Shown: positions 27,012-36,750, numbered from the stretch's first letter. The stretch is DNA of 64,000 nucleotides from Allopontixanthobacter sediminis (GCF_009828115.1 NZ_WTYL01000003.1:196501-260500); one strand, 5' to 3'. A program made the numbers and translations. Notes: generated by a model not told the origin, from the sequence alone.

Positions 27012-28016
27012 TCAACCGGCCGGTGAGGGGAAGATGCTGCGACCATTCTGACTGTAGAATTCCAGCCGCCGGATAAAATCCACCGGATCCTTGCGTTCCA
27101 CAAGCGCATCGCCCGGAGTGTTTATCCAGTCGAACGACCGGGTCGCGGCGAACCGCATCGCCGCCCCCTGCGCCAGCAGCGGCATTGCGCTGCGTTCCGC
27201 GTCGGATAGCGGCCGGACGGTTTCGTAGCCAGCCATCAGCGCTTTGCCAATTTCCGGCCTGAAAACGCGTCCTCCCTTGTCGAAGCACCAGGCCGCATGA
27301 GTCACAGCCAGATCATAGGCAATGATGTCGGTGCAGGCGAAGTAGAAATCTATCAGGCCGGAGACGCGGTTGCCCAGCATCAGGACATTGTCCGGAAACA
27401 GATCGGCATGGATTGTCCCCCGCGGAAGGTGCTCGGGCCATTCCGCCCGAAACTGCGGCATGTATCGGTCCACCGCCGCTGGAAGGTCGCGATCGATGTC
27501 GCCCAAATGGTCCCCGCATTGGTCGAACAGGGTCTTCCAGTCGTCCGGACGCAGGTCATTCGTCCGGGACGCGATGAAATCCGCCGAAGCCAGGTGGATT
27601 CCGGCCAGCGCCCGTCCCACGGCATTTGCCTGCGCTTCGCTCGGATTGTCTATCGAAACGCCCGGAAGAAACTCGATCATGGCGACCGCCTTACCATCTA
27701 CCAGGCGCGACGCTCCGCCAGAGCGGTCGTGGATCGTTCGCGGAACCGGGCTACCCGCTGCGGACAGATGGTCGAGCAAGGCGAGGAAGAACGGCAAATC
27801 GCCCAGTTCGATCCGCCGCTCGTACATTGTCAGGATGAACCGGGTTTGCGGCTTGTTGTTCGAATCCAGCGCGCCGGCGGAGCCGGTCGTTTCGATAAGC
27901 CAGTTGCTGTTGGAGACGCCTTCCGCAATGCCCTTTGCCGATACCAGTTCGCCCACGTCATACTCGGCGATCAGCGCTGCAAAATCTCCCGCGCCAAGGT
28001 GGGTGTATACCGCCAA
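27012..28016 (-). CDS. thrB: Homoserine kinase, type II (ThrB, APH fold)
   Basis: A 334-residue kinase that phosphorylates L-homoserine for threonine synthesis. It is of the aminoglycoside-phosphotransferase fold used by alphaproteobacteria, not the GHMP type. The catalytic loop is GTIHADLFPDNVL and the metal-binding segment GLIDFYFACTDIIAYDLAV. It starts with a TTG, matched by the family's usual MAVYT N-terminus, 13 bases after the ispH stop. The rnhA start is 15 bases beyond its stop. Confidence 0.95.
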   Translation of the reverse strand: MAVYTHLGAGDFAALIAEYDVGELVSAKGIAEGVSNSNWLIETTGSAGALDSNNKPQTRFILTMYERRIELGDLPFFLALLDHLSAAGSPVPRTIHDRSGGASRLVDGKAVAMIEFLPGVSIDNPSEAQANAVGRALAGIHLASADFIASRTNDLRPDDWKTLFDQCGDHLGDIDRDLPAAVDRYMPQFRAEWPEHLPRGTIHADLFPDNVLMLGNRVSGLIDFYFACTDIIAYDLAVTHAAWCFDKGGRVFRPEIGKALMAGYETVRPLSDAERSAMPLLAQGAAMRFAATRSFDWINTPGDALVERKDPVDFIRRLEFYSQNGRSIFPSPAG

Positions 28017-28029
28017 CCGCCTGGCCCGC

Positions 28030-29025
28030 CTATTCGGTCAGCTGGCGCGGCAGCTTGAAGACCATCTTTTCCACCGCGCTGACCAGCGTATGTTCTTCTA
28101 CCGTCCGCCACTCCGACAAGCGGTCGACAACCTCGCGGACGAGCTTTTCCGGAGCGGACGCGCCCGCCGTCAGGCCGAGCGTACCGACGCCCTCGAGCCA
28201 TGCGCGATCGATATCGTCGGCGCGCTGGATCAACCGGGCCTCGGTGCCGCATTTCTCCGCAACTTCGACCAGCCTCACGGAATTGGAACTGTTGGGCGAA
28301 CCGATCACCAGCACCAGATCGCTGCCGGGTGCGATTTCCTTCACCGCGGCCTGCCGGTTGGATGTAGCGTAGCAAATGTCTTCCGCTTTCGGTCCGACAA
28401 TCTGGGGGAATTTCAGCCGGATAGCCTCGACCATCGCAGCTGTGTCATCGACCGAGAGGGTCGTCTGCGTCAGGAACGACAATTCCGTGCCTGGTGCAAA
28501 CTCGAGTAGCTCCACATCCTTCATCGTTTCCACCAGGGTCATCTGCCCTTCGGGAACCTGGCCCATGGTGCCGATGACCTCAGGGTGGCCGCGATGGCCG
28601 ATGAACAGGATGTGCCGACCGGCCTCGATCTGGCGTTCGGCCTGACGGTGCACTTTGCTGACCAGCGGGCAGGTCGCGTCGAGATAATCCAGCCCGCGCC
28701 GCTGCGCTTCTTGCGGCACCGATTTGGGCACGCCGTGCGCGCTGAACACTACCGGGGCACCATCCGGTACCTCATCCAGCTCTTCTACGAAGATCGCGCC
28801 TTTGGCCTTGAGACCTTCGACAACGTATTGATTGTGGACAATCTCGTGGCGAACATAGACCGGGCTGCCATACCGCTCGAGCGAGCGTTCCACGATCTCG
28901 ATCGCGCGGTCCACACCGGCGCAAAATCCGCGTGGTGCGGCGATCAGCAGGGTGAGCGCGGGGCGCACGTCCGTGTCCGAACCGGAAGCGGAGCCAGGGC
29001 GGGCGTTATGCAAGGGAGCGTTCAT
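28030..29025 (-). CDS. ispH: 4-hydroxy-3-methylbut-2-enyl diphosphate reductase
   Basis: A 331-residue iron-sulfur enzyme that makes IPP and DMAPP in the last step of the MEP isoprenoid pathway. Three cysteines for the cluster are visible in [30 protein letters not shown] and [27 protein letters not shown] and the C-terminal GASAPEKLV segment bind the diphosphate. The N-terminal 25 residues are a variable extension ahead of the conserved core. It is first in the minus-strand operon with thrB and rnhA. Confidence 0.97.
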   Translation of the reverse strand: MNAPLHNARPGSASGSDTDVRPALTLLIAAPRGFCAGVDRAIEIVERSLERYGSPVYVRHEIVHNQYVVEGLKAKGAIFVEELDEVPDGAPVVFSAHGVPKSVPQEAQRRGLDYLDATCPLVSKVHRQAERQIEAGRHILFIGHRGHPEVIGTMGQVPEGQMTLVETMKDVELLEFAPGTELSFLTQTTLSVDDTAAMVEAIRLKFPQIVGPKAEDICYATSNRQAAVKEIAPGSDLVLVIGSPNSSNSVRLVEVAEKCGTEARLIQRADDIDRAWLEGVGTLGLTAGASAPEKLVREVVDRLSEWRTVEEHTLVSAVEKMVFKLPRQLTE

Positions 29026-29121
29026 GTCTCCGCCTCTAGCGCTTTGCGGTCCAGCCCGCTAGGGCCACGTTATTCGCTGGCCCGCGCGAGCGACTTATTT
29101 CGAATGCCTGAGGATCTCCCG

Positions 29122-29784
29122 ATGACGCCTAACCGCCCGTTTCTACTGACTGTCCTTCCTCTCGCTGGGGCTGCTGCCATGTTGGCCGGATGTTCGCGGG
29201 AAGGCGAGCTCGTCATCAACCAGGGCGTCGGGATCGCCGCGATTCGTTCGGTCTGTCCTGCTGTCGGGGTGCCCGATTTCACCGGAAACGTTACCACCTT
29301 CCAGTCCGCAGGGGACAAGACGGTCGCCAATATGGACGTCACCGCCTCCATCACCAACGTACGCAGCACGTGCAACGACACCAGCGAAAAGGTCTACTCG
29401 GAAGCGACGTTCGACGTTTTGGCCCGGCGGACCAACACGTCCGGTGCGCGCCGGGTTGAACTCCCGTACTATTCCGCAGTGCTGCGCGGCGGCAGTGCCG
29501 TCCAGGCCAAGCGAATCGGCACCGTGGTGATCGACTTCGCCGATGGCCAGGAACGCGCGCAGGCCAGTGCCAAGGCCGGCGCCTTTGTCGACCGCGCCGA
29601 AGCCACCTTGCCCGCGGAAATACGCGAGCAGATCACTCGCCGCCGCCGCCCTGGGGATGTCGACGCCGCGCTCGATCCGCTGGCCGATCCGCAGGTCAAG
29701 GCTGCCCTGGCGCGCGCGACATTCGAATTGCTGGTCGGCTTCCAGTTGACCGAGGAACAGCTGGGTTACAACGCCACCCGTTAA
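29122..29784 (+). CDS. Putative lipoprotein
   Basis: A protein of about 220 residues with a lipoprotein signal peptide (FLLTVLPLAGAAAMLAGC), so probably membrane-anchored in the periplasm. The ATG of MTPNRPF has GAGGAT upstream. A second ATG 18 bases earlier is possible. The mature part has VNQGVGIAAIRSVCPAVGVPDFTG near the start, then regular beta-rich stretches and a C-terminal helix (EIREQITRRRRPGD, then VKAALARATFELLVGFQL). It resembles conserved sphingomonad lipoproteins of unknown role. No function is assigned. Confidence 0.8.
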   Translation: MTPNRPFLLTVLPLAGAAAMLAGCSREGELVINQGVGIAAIRSVCPAVGVPDFTGNVTTFQSAGDKTVANMDVTASITNVRSTCNDTSEKVYSEATFDVLARRTNTSGARRVELPYYSAVLRGGSAVQAKRIGTVVIDFADGQERAQASAKAGAFVDRAEATLPAEIREQITRRRRPGDVDAALDPLADPQVKAALARATFELLVGFQLTEEQLGYNATR

Positions 29785-29883
29785 CTCCCGGCGCGGCGGC
29801 CCTGCCATCAAGCTAGTGCGACCGCGCAGGTTTAGCGCCGCGGATGCTTGCGATTCCGGCGGGTTCGTCTAACCGCTCTGGTC

Positions 29884-31647
29884 ATGTCGAAACCAACCGA
29901 AGCCGCGCCGCTGCAAACGCTCCACTCCGCCTTCGCGGAGAAGGTGGGCGCGATCCTGAACGCCCTCGAGATGGAGGGGGCATTGCCGCCCGGCAGCTCC
30001 CGTTCGAACGTCGCGGTGGAGCCGCCGCGCGATCCCAGTCACGGCGATCTCGCAACCAACGCTGCCATGGTACTGGCGAAGCAGGCCAAGACCAATCCGC
30101 GCGACCTAGCGGTGAAGATTGCCGAGAAGCTCAAAGCCGACCCGGACGTCGAATCGGCGGAGATTGCCGGCCCCGGGTTCATCAACATGCGGCTGTCGGA
30201 TGCGGCATGGCGCGCCGAGTTGCTAGCGATCGCGACCTTGGGCAGCGATTACGGCCGCTCCGACGTTGGCGACGGCGTTACGGTCAACATCGAATATGTT
30301 TCGGCCAACCCGACCGGGCCGATGCATATGGGCCATTGCCGCGGCGCGGTGGTTGGCGACGCGCTGGCGACCTTGCTGGAGTTCGCCGGGAACAAGGTCA
30401 TCCGCGAATATTACGTCAACGATGCCGGATCGCAGGTCGATACGCTCGCGCGGTCCGTGCACCTGCGTTACCGCGAGGCGCTCGGCGATGCCATCGGCGC
30501 CATTCCCGAGGGTCTGTACCCTGGTGACTATCTGGTGCCGGTCGGCGAGGCCTTGGCAAAGGAGCTCGGCGAACGGTTCAAGGATGCCGATGAGGAGCAC
30601 TGGTTGCCGGTATTCCGTGCTCACGCGGTCGATGCGATGATGGACATGATCCGCGCCGACCTTGCGCTGTTGGGTATCAAGCATGACGTATTCTCGTCCG
30701 AGGCGGCACTGCAAATCGCGGGCAAGCCGGCCGAAGCGGAGGCGTGGCTGCGCCAGCACGATTTGGTTTACGACGGGGTTCTGGAAGCGCCCAAGGGCAA
30801 GGTTCTCGACGATTGGGAAGCGGTCGAACTCCCGCTGTTCCGGTCCACCCGCTTCGGCGACGATCAGGACCGGCCAATCAGGAAGTCGGACGGAAACTGG
30901 ACCTATTTCGGGGCCGATCTCGCCTACCACATGCAGAAGGCCGAAAACGCCGACGCGCTGATCGACATCTGGGGGGCCGATCATTCGGGCACGGTCAAGC
31001 GGATCAAGGCTGCCGTGGCGGCGCTGGCAGAAGGTCAACACAAGGCGATCCCGTTCGACGTCAAGCTGGTCCAGATGGTCCAGCTGATGCGCGCTGGCGA
31101 CCCGGTAAAGATGTCGAAACGCTCGGGCAATTTCATCACCATCGCCGACATGGTGGAGGAAGTGGGCAAGGATGTCGTCCGCTTCACCATGCTCAGCCGT
31201 AAACCCGAAGCGCAGATGGAGTTCGACTTCGCCAAAGTGGTGGAGGCTTCGAAGGACAATCCGGTGTTTTACGTGCAATATGCCAGCGCGCGGATCCATT
31301 CGACCTTGCGGAAAGGCGCTGCCGAAGGCTTCGCGCCGTCGCCTGATCACATCGCCGCCCTCGGTGCGGAGGAACTTGAACTGGTCAAGCACGCCGCACA
31401 GTTTCCCCGCGTGGTGGAGGCCGCAGCGCACGCCCGCGAACCGCACCGGTTGGCGTTCTATCTGTATGAACTCGCAGGGGAGTTTCATGCTTATTGGAAT
31501 TTGGGTAATGATAACACGTTAAAGCGGTTCATCGTGGCACAGGACGCCGATTTGAGCGGGGCAAGGCTTTTCCTTGCCAGCCAGATCGGGCAGGTCCTGC
31601 GCAATGGTCTCGCCCTGCTTGGGGTGGAGGCAGTGGAGGAGATGTAA
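29884..31647 (+). CDS. argS: Arginyl-tRNA synthetase
   Basis: A 587-residue class I synthetase that charges tRNA-Arg. The start is the ATG of MSKPTEAAP; frame-open sequence upstream lacks family similarity. The HIGH motif appears as NPTGPMHMGHCRGAVVGD, the KMSKS loop as DPVKMSKRSGNFITIAD, with an N-terminal Add-1 domain and a C-terminal DALR anticodon-binding domain ending in QVLRNGLALLGVEA. It leads a long plus-strand run (SPOR protein, nagZ, scpA, scpB, tat), with the next start only 3 bases away. Confidence 0.97.
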   Translation: MSKPTEAAPLQTLHSAFAEKVGAILNALEMEGALPPGSSRSNVAVEPPRDPSHGDLATNAAMVLAKQAKTNPRDLAVKIAEKLKADPDVESAEIAGPGFINMRLSDAAWRAELLAIATLGSDYGRSDVGDGVTVNIEYVSANPTGPMHMGHCRGAVVGDALATLLEFAGNKVIREYYVNDAGSQVDTLARSVHLRYREALGDAIGAIPEGLYPGDYLVPVGEALAKELGERFKDADEEHWLPVFRAHAVDAMMDMIRADLALLGIKHDVFSSEAALQIAGKPAEAEAWLRQHDLVYDGVLEAPKGKVLDDWEAVELPLFRSTRFGDDQDRPIRKSDGNWTYFGADLAYHMQKAENADALIDIWGADHSGTVKRIKAAVAALAEGQHKAIPFDVKLVQMVQLMRAGDPVKMSKRSGNFITIADMVEEVGKDVVRFTMLSRKPEAQMEFDFAKVVEASKDNPVFYVQYASARIHSTLRKGAAEGFAPSPDHIAALGAEELELVKHAAQFPRVVEAAAHAREPHRLAFYLYELAGEFHAYWNLGNDNTLKRFIVAQDADLSGARLFLASQIGQVLRNGLALLGVEAVEEM

Positions 31648-31650
31648 CGA

Positions 31651-32394
31651 ATGTCGGGTTTCGAGGGAGACGGCCGCGAAAGCGACGAGCCGATTGAAAC
31701 CGGCGCGGGAGCGGAAAATTCCGCTGATGACGCCGAAGAACTGTCCCTGGTCGAAGATGACGAGCCGCTTCCATGGCTTGAATCGAGCGACTACGGAGAC
31801 GAGGACGAGGGTGTCGACACAAGCCGTATTGTCGGTTTTGTCCTGATCGCGGCGCTGGCGCTGCTGGCGTTGTTCGGGGCGATCTGGTTCTTCTCCAATC
31901 GCACTTCCGATAGCGGGTTGGTCGCCGACGGCAGCACCATCGAAGCTCCGCCGGGACCAGTCAAGGAACGACCGGAAGATCCCGGTGGCCGCAATTTCGC
32001 GGGGACGGGCGATGTCGCGCCCGCAGTGGGCGAAGGCCAGTCCCGCGAAGGCCGGATTGCCGAGAAGATTGTCCCCAAACCAAGCGTTTCGACGATAAAG
32101 CCAGCCGACGCGGCTCCGGCGGATGGGAAAACGTCATCGGCGGCGGCGCCAGCGGCAGCAAGCGGCATAGCCGTCCAGGTTGGCGCCTATTCGAACAAGG
32201 CGGATGCGGAAGCGGGCTGGAATGCCCTCAACCGCCAGACCGACGCTCTGCAGGGCTATAATCACCGGATTGTCGAAGGGGTGGCTGATATCGGTACGGT
32301 CTACCGGCTCCAGGCGATCGCAGGGAATTCTGCTGGGGCGAGAGGCCTCTGCGAAAAACTTCGCGCTGATGGACTTGCCTGCCAAGTCAAATAG
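31651..32394 (+). CDS. SPOR domain-containing membrane protein
   Basis: A 247-residue bitopic protein: an acidic N-terminal cytoplasmic tail of about 60 residues, one membrane helix (VLIAALALLALFGAIWFF, about 65-84), a Pro/Ala/Gly-rich periplasmic linker, and a SPOR domain (about 172-247) beginning AVQVGAYSNKADAEAGW. SPOR domains bind denuded glycan strands at the division septum. Its place between argS and nagZ is the usual one in this bacterial group. A role in cell division or wall remodelling is likely. Confidence 0.92.
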   Translation: MSGFEGDGRESDEPIETGAGAENSADDAEELSLVEDDEPLPWLESSDYGDEDEGVDTSRIVGFVLIAALALLALFGAIWFFSNRTSDSGLVADGSTIEAPPGPVKERPEDPGGRNFAGTGDVAPAVGEGQSREGRIAEKIVPKPSVSTIKPADAAPADGKTSSAAAPAAASGIAVQVGAYSNKADAEAGWNALNRQTDALQGYNHRIVEGVADIGTVYRLQAIAGNSAGARGLCEKLRADGLACQVK

Positions 32395-32427
32395 CTGGCG
32401 CGCCAACGGCTCAGACTGCTGAATTTG

Positions 32428-32456
32428 GGGGCCGGAAGCATGCAGTTTCCGGCCCC
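32428..32456 (+). terminator. Terminator after the SPOR gene
   Basis: A perfect 10-bp stem (GGGGCCGGAA / TTCCGGCCCC) with a 9-base loop is followed by TTCGCTTT. It lies 33 bases after the SPOR stop and 93 bases before nagZ, so nagZ may also have its own promoter. Confidence 0.7.
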
Positions 32457-32548
32457 TTCGCTTTACCGCATCCGAAAGCCGCCGGGTATCCACATTGCCG
32501 GTGCGGTGAAACCTTGCGAAACATCCGTATTCCTGCGACTTTCACAGC

Positions 32549-33568
32549 ATGACACCTGCCATTTTCGGTATCTCCGGCCATAGTCTTACCGCAGAAGAGC
32601 GCGCGTTCTTCGGCGAGGCCGATCCGGCGGGCTACATCCTGTTCGGGCGCAATTGCGATACGCCAGAACAAGTTCGCTCGCTAACGGACGAGTTGCGCGA
32701 ACTCCACGGGCGGGACCGGTTGTTCATCTGTATCGATCAGGAAGGCGGCCGCGTCGCGCGCCTGCGCCCGCCGCATTGGGCGGGCTTTCCGGCTGGCGAG
32801 GTGTTCGACCGCCTGTACGATATCGCCCCTGCAACCGCGATCGAAGCGGCGCGGGCGAATGCCGAGGCACTAGGCATTGAATTGTCGCACGCCGGCATCA
32901 CCGTCGACTGCCACCCGCCGCTCGATGTCCGCCAGCCCGGCGCGCATGACGTGATCGGCGACCGTGCGCTTGGCTCCGAACCCCTGCGGGTGGCCGCGCT
33001 GGGCCGCGCGATCCTCGACGGTTTGGCCCGCGCAGGTGTGGCAGGCTGCATCAAACACATGCCCGGACATGGCCGGACCACCACCGACACGCATAAGGAA
33101 ATGCCGACTGTCACCGCCAGCGAAGCGGAGCTGGAGATCGATCTCGCCCCGTTCAAGGCGCTGGCAGACGCCCCCATCGGTATGACCGGCCATCTGCTGT
33201 TTACGGAGTGGGATGCTGAGAATGCGGCGACGTTTTCGCCCTATGTTATCGAGACCATCATTCGCCAGCGGATCGGTTTCGATGGGCTTCTGCTGACCGA
33301 TGACATCGATATGGAAGCTCTTTCCGGGACTATTCCGGAACGCTCTGGACGGGCGCTTGCGGCCGGCTGCGACCTGGTGCTCAATTGCTGGGCGAGAATG
33401 GACGATATGCGCGGGATTGCCGAACGACTGCCAGCGATGCCGGGCAAGACGGCCCAGCGGCTCGAGCGGGCGCTGGCCGTCACGCGCATCGACGGACCTC
33501 AGAACGACAAGACGGAACTGCTGGCGCGGCGGGATGCGCTGCTCGCGGCAGCGGGGGTTGCCGCATGA
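32549..33568 (+). CDS. nagZ: Beta-N-acetylhexosaminidase NagZ
   Basis: A 339-residue GH3 enzyme that removes GlcNAc from anhydromuropeptides in cytoplasmic peptidoglycan recycling. The family motif appears as KHMPGHGRTTTDTHKEMP, giving the catalytic His-Asp dyad. CIDQEGGRVARLRPP binds the sugar and the nucleophile aspartate is in TDDIDMEALSG. No signal peptide, as expected. Its stop overlaps the scpA start by four bases. Confidence 0.96.
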   Translation: MTPAIFGISGHSLTAEERAFFGEADPAGYILFGRNCDTPEQVRSLTDELRELHGRDRLFICIDQEGGRVARLRPPHWAGFPAGEVFDRLYDIAPATAIEAARANAEALGIELSHAGITVDCHPPLDVRQPGAHDVIGDRALGSEPLRVAALGRAILDGLARAGVAGCIKHMPGHGRTTTDTHKEMPTVTASEAELEIDLAPFKALADAPIGMTGHLLFTEWDAENAATFSPYVIETIIRQRIGFDGLLLTDDIDMEALSGTIPERSGRALAAGCDLVLNCWARMDDMRGIAERLPAMPGKTAQRLERALAVTRIDGPQNDKTELLARRDALLAAAGVAA

Positions 33569-34374
33569 ACGCTCCGGATATGGTGCTTGATCTTCAGGGG
33601 CATGACCCGGACGAAGATGAATGGACCGGCCCCGGATCAGCGCCGGACGATGACGCTGCGCTTTATCTCGAACTTGACGGGTGGGAGGGACCGCTGGACC
33701 TTCTGCTCGACCTCGCCCGTCGACAGAAAGTTGATTTGCGTTCGATCTCGATCCTCGAGCTGGTCGACCAATATCTAGTCTACATCAACCGGGCAGAAGC
33801 CATGCGGCTCGAACTGGCGGCCGATTATCTGGTGATGGCAGCGTGGCTGGCCTATCTCAAATCGTCACTGCTGCTGCCGAAGGAAGAGCAGGAAGAACCG
33901 GGCCCGGAAGAATTGGCCTTGCGGTTGCAGCTACGTCTCCAGCGGCTGGGCGCCATGCGGGAAGCGGCCGCCCGGCTGATGGCGCAGGACCGGATCGGGC
34001 GCGATGTGTTCTTGCGCGGATCGCCAGAGGGTTTGCGGATCGATCGCCGGACACAGTGGGGATGCGACTGGTTCGCGCTGGTCCAGGCCTACGGGCAGGT
34101 CAAGGCGCGGACGGCCCCGGCGGTGCACATGGTCCGCAATCGCCCGGTGATGACTTTGGAAAGCGCGGTCGACCGGGTTTCGGCAATGTTGGGCGTCACG
34201 CTCGACTGGATACTGCTGGAAGAATTCCTGCCGCCCCATGCCGAACCGCGCCTGCGCCGGTCAGCGCTCGCGTCTAGCTTCGTCGCGGCGCTGGAATTGG
34301 CCCGAACCGGGCGCGCGGAATTGGCGCAGGACGTGATTTTCGGCCCGCTACGTTTGCGGCGGGTCCCCGCGTGA
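33565..34374 (+). CDS. scpA: Segregation and condensation protein A
   Basis: A 269-residue kleisin that joins SMC and ScpB in the chromosome-condensing complex. After an acidic N-terminal tail of about 45 residues the kleisin core begins with WEGPLDLLLDLARRQKVDL. The middle has AADYLVMAAWLAYLKSSLLLP, and the C-terminal winged helix ends it. The ATG overlaps the nagZ stop, which rules out a much longer open frame. scpB follows with a four-base GTGA overlap. Confidence 0.95.
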   Translation: MNAPDMVLDLQGHDPDEDEWTGPGSAPDDDAALYLELDGWEGPLDLLLDLARRQKVDLRSISILELVDQYLVYINRAEAMRLELAADYLVMAAWLAYLKSSLLLPKEEQEEPGPEELALRLQLRLQRLGAMREAAARLMAQDRIGRDVFLRGSPEGLRIDRRTQWGCDWFALVQAYGQVKARTAPAVHMVRNRPVMTLESAVDRVSAMLGVTLDWILLEEFLPPHAEPRLRRSALASSFVAALELARTGRAELAQDVIFGPLRLRRVPA

Positions 34375-34994
34375 ATTCCGGCCCGGGGGAATTGCAGCGA
34401 GCAGTGGAGGCGACCCTGTTTGCTTCCGAGACGCCTATGAGCGTGGAAGCCCTGGCAGCCCATCTGGGCGCTGCGGCGCTCGCCGATATTCGGGCAGCCT
34501 TGCAAGATATCGCCGCCGATTATGCGCCGCGCGGCGTTCACCTGGTCGAGCGGGCCAAGCGCTGGCATTTCGAAACCGCGCCGGACCTTGCCCATTTGCT
34601 GCGGCGCGAACGGGAGCAGGTCCGCCGGTTGTCGCGCGCGGCCACCGAAGTGCTCGCGATCATCGCCTATCACGAGCCGGTCAGCCGAGCCGAGATCGAA
34701 TCGATTCGCGGGGTGCAGACGGCCAAGGGCACGCTGGATGTCCTTCTGGAAGCGGGATGGGCAAGAGTTGCGGGGCGCCGCGAGGTGCCGGGCCGTCCGG
34801 TCATCTACGCTACGACTCCAGAGTTCCTTGAGCACTTCGGCCTCGCATCGCGCCGGGACCTGCCGGGTATCGACGAACTGCGCGCAACCGGGTTGCTTGA
34901 TCCGGTAGACGATGCCTATGATGCGCTGACCGGCCTGGAAGAGGGCTTCGACGTTACGGAAGCGCCGGACACCGCCATCCCCCAGGCAGAGTGA
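34371..34994 (+). CDS. scpB: Segregation and condensation protein B
   Basis: A 207-residue ScpB with two winged-helix domains: LQRAVEATLFASETPMSVEAL opening the first, and SRAATEVLAIIAYHEPVSRAEIESIRG in the second, with KGTLDVLLEAGWARVAGRREVPGRPVIYATTPEFLEHFGL. It forms a dimer that binds ScpA on the SMC heads. The start is a GTG overlapping the scpA stop. The C-terminal tail is acidic. Confidence 0.96.
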   Translation: MNSGPGELQRAVEATLFASETPMSVEALAAHLGAAALADIRAALQDIAADYAPRGVHLVERAKRWHFETAPDLAHLLRREREQVRRLSRAATEVLAIIAYHEPVSRAEIESIRGVQTAKGTLDVLLEAGWARVAGRREVPGRPVIYATTPEFLEHFGLASRRDLPGIDELRATGLLDPVDDAYDALTGLEEGFDVTEAPDTAIPQAE

Positions 34995-35080
34995 CCGCGG
35001 AATTGCAGCGCTTGAAACGGCGCTGGAATATGCACCGGTAAGCGCCTATATTGCCATCACACTCAATCGGAAGGTTCATC

Positions 35081-35329
35081 ATGTCGCTCGGCCCCTGGCA
35101 GCTTATTATCATTGCGCTGGTTATCCTCGTCCTGTTCGGGCGTGGCCGGATTTCCGAAATGATGGGTGATTTCGGCAAGGGGATCAAAAGCTTCAAGCAG
35201 GGCATGAACGAAGAAGACACTGCGCCAGGCAAATCGGCCCAGCGCATCGAAGGGCCGGCCGCGGACGCCAAGCCGGCGACCACTGCGACGACGGAAGACC
35301 CCGCGAAGAAATCCGATACCCTGGGATAA
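35081..35329 (+). CDS. tatA: Sec-independent translocase protein TatA
   Basis: An 82-residue TatA with one N-terminal membrane helix (LIIIALVILVLFGRGRI), the conserved FG at the hinge, the amphipathic helix (FGKGIKSFKQGM) and an acidic/alanine-rich tail. It forms the pore-related oligomer of the twin-arginine export system. The ATG of MSLGPWQL is chosen, since ten upstream in-frame residues do not match the family. tatB and tatC follow. Confidence 0.95.
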   Translation: MSLGPWQLIIIALVILVLFGRGRISEMMGDFGKGIKSFKQGMNEEDTAPGKSAQRIEGPAADAKPATTATTEDPAKKSDTLG

Positions 35330-35377
35330 TCCGCTTCCCGATTTTTTGGCCCCTGATCGTTAAGGCGAGCCGCTTAA

Positions 35378-35797
35378 ATGTTTGATATTGGTGCAAGCGA
35401 ATTGCTGGTCATCGTGATCGTGGCCGTGCTGGTCATCGGTCCCAAGGACCTGCCGCTCGCATTGCGCACGGCCGGGCGTTGGATCGGGAAGATCCGCCGC
35501 GTTTCCGCCCAGTTCCGTTCCGGTTTCGATGCCATGGTGCGCGAAGCTGAAATGGAGGAGATGGAAAAGAAGTGGCGCGAACAGAATGCCAAAATCATGG
35601 CTGAAAATCCTGACAATGCCGGGGGCGAGGGTGGGCCTGCCGAGATCGGCCCAGAGATGACCCCGCTGTCCGCCACTGCCGAGGGTAAAACCGGAGTGAC
35701 TCAAAAATCTCATCCGGATGCGAGCGCCGCTCAACAGGACGTCGAGGCGGACAAGGATGAACCCTTGTTGCCGCTCGGCAAGCCGGAAGGTCAATAG
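35378..35797 (+). CDS. tatB: Sec-independent translocase protein TatB
   Basis: A 139-residue TatB: MFDIGASELLVIVIVAVLVIGPKDLP is the membrane helix with the family's GPK hinge, followed by an amphipathic helix (ALRTAGRWIGKIRRVSAQFRSG) and a long variable acidic tail. It works with TatC as the receptor for twin-arginine signal peptides. It lies between tatA and tatC. Confidence 0.95.
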   Translation: MFDIGASELLVIVIVAVLVIGPKDLPLALRTAGRWIGKIRRVSAQFRSGFDAMVREAEMEEMEKKWREQNAKIMAENPDNAGGEGGPAEIGPEMTPLSATAEGKTGVTQKSHPDASAAQQDVEADKDEPLLPLGKPEGQ

Positions 35798-35803
35798 ACA
35801 GCC

Positions 35804-36613
35804 GTGGCGATAAAGATTCGCGATATCGACGAAACGCAGGCTCCGTTGCTCGATCACCTGATCGAGCTTCGAAGCCGCCTGATGCGCTGCGTGCTGGCGC
35901 TCGTGGTGGCCTTTGCGGGCTGTTTTGTTTACGCCAACGAGATTCTCGGATTCCTAGTCCGCCCGCTGACGGAGGCGTTTCCCCCGGGAACCGGCCAGTT
36001 GATCTTCACCCAGCTTTACGAAGTGTTCTTCGTCGAGTTGAAGGTAGCGCTGTTTGCAGGGTTTTTCGTGAGCTTCCCGATCATCGCCAACCAGCTATGG
36101 GCGTTCGTCGCGCCCGGTTTGTATGTGAAGGAAAAGAAAGCATTCCTGCCGTTTCTAATCGCGACCCCCGTGCTGTTCACGGCGGGCGCATCGCTCGCGT
36201 ATTTCGTGGTGATGCCGACCGCCTTCAAATTCTTCCTTGGTTATGAAGGCTCGGCCGGCGGGCTGAAGATCGAGGCACTGCCATCCGCAGGTGAGTATCT
36301 GGCGCTGGTGATGCAATTCATCCTCGCGTTCGGGATCAGCTTCCTGCTGCCGGTGCTGCTGCTGCTGCTGAACCGTGCGGGTATCGTCTCCCGCTCACAA
36401 TTGGTCGGCGCGCGGCGCTATATTATTGTCCTGGTGCTGATCGTGTCGGCGGTGGTGACGCCGCCTGATCCAGGGTCTCAGTTGATCCTGGCGGTGCCGC
36501 TGCTGCTGCTGTTCGAAGGATCGCTGGGTATCATGTGGCTAGGCGAACGGCGTGACCGCAAGGCAGTGGAAGCAGAGTCTGCTGAAACTACCGAAAAACC
36601 CAACACTCCCTAA
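35804..36613 (+). CDS. tatC: Sec-independent translocase protein TatC
   Basis: A 269-residue inner-membrane protein with six membrane helices. The family pattern LLDHLIELRSRLMRCVLALVV is at the N-terminus, with FTQLYEVFFVELKVALFAGFF and FVAPGLYVKEKKAFLPF in the middle and PDPGSQLILAVPLLLLFEGSL near the end. It recognises twin-arginine signals together with TatB. The start is a GTG six bases after the tatB stop. A bidirectional terminator follows. Confidence 0.97.
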   Translation: MAIKIRDIDETQAPLLDHLIELRSRLMRCVLALVVAFAGCFVYANEILGFLVRPLTEAFPPGTGQLIFTQLYEVFFVELKVALFAGFFVSFPIIANQLWAFVAPGLYVKEKKAFLPFLIATPVLFTAGASLAYFVVMPTAFKFFLGYEGSAGGLKIEALPSAGEYLALVMQFILAFGISFLLPVLLLLLNRAGIVSRSQLVGARRYIIVLVLIVSAVVTPPDPGSQLILAVPLLLLFEGSLGIMWLGERRDRKAVEAESAETTEKPNTP

Positions 36614-36706
36614 GTATAACGCTCGGAGAATTCTTTTGCCGCGCGCGGCACATAATACGGAACTTGCGCGGGCGACTTTGTGTAAATCGGGATTGGACAC
36701 AAAAAA

Positions 36707-36726
36707 ACGGGGCCGTATGGCCCCGT
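36707..36726. terminator. Bidirectional terminator after tatC
   Basis: An 8-bp stem (ACGGGGCC / GGCCCCGT) with a GTAT loop is flanked by A7 on the left and TTTT on the right. It separates tatC from the convergent small gene at 36751-36981. Confidence 0.88.
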
Positions 36727-36750
36727 TTTTAGTGTCTATGTCAGTACGCC

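Noticed and set aside
26541-29025. ispH-thrB-rnhA as an odd mix of pathways
   Set aside because: The order is a known conserved arrangement in alphaproteobacteria, so it is not novel.
30223-31488. Open frame of 421 codons antisense to argS
   Set aside because: argS is certain and the opposite frame has no recognisable fold.
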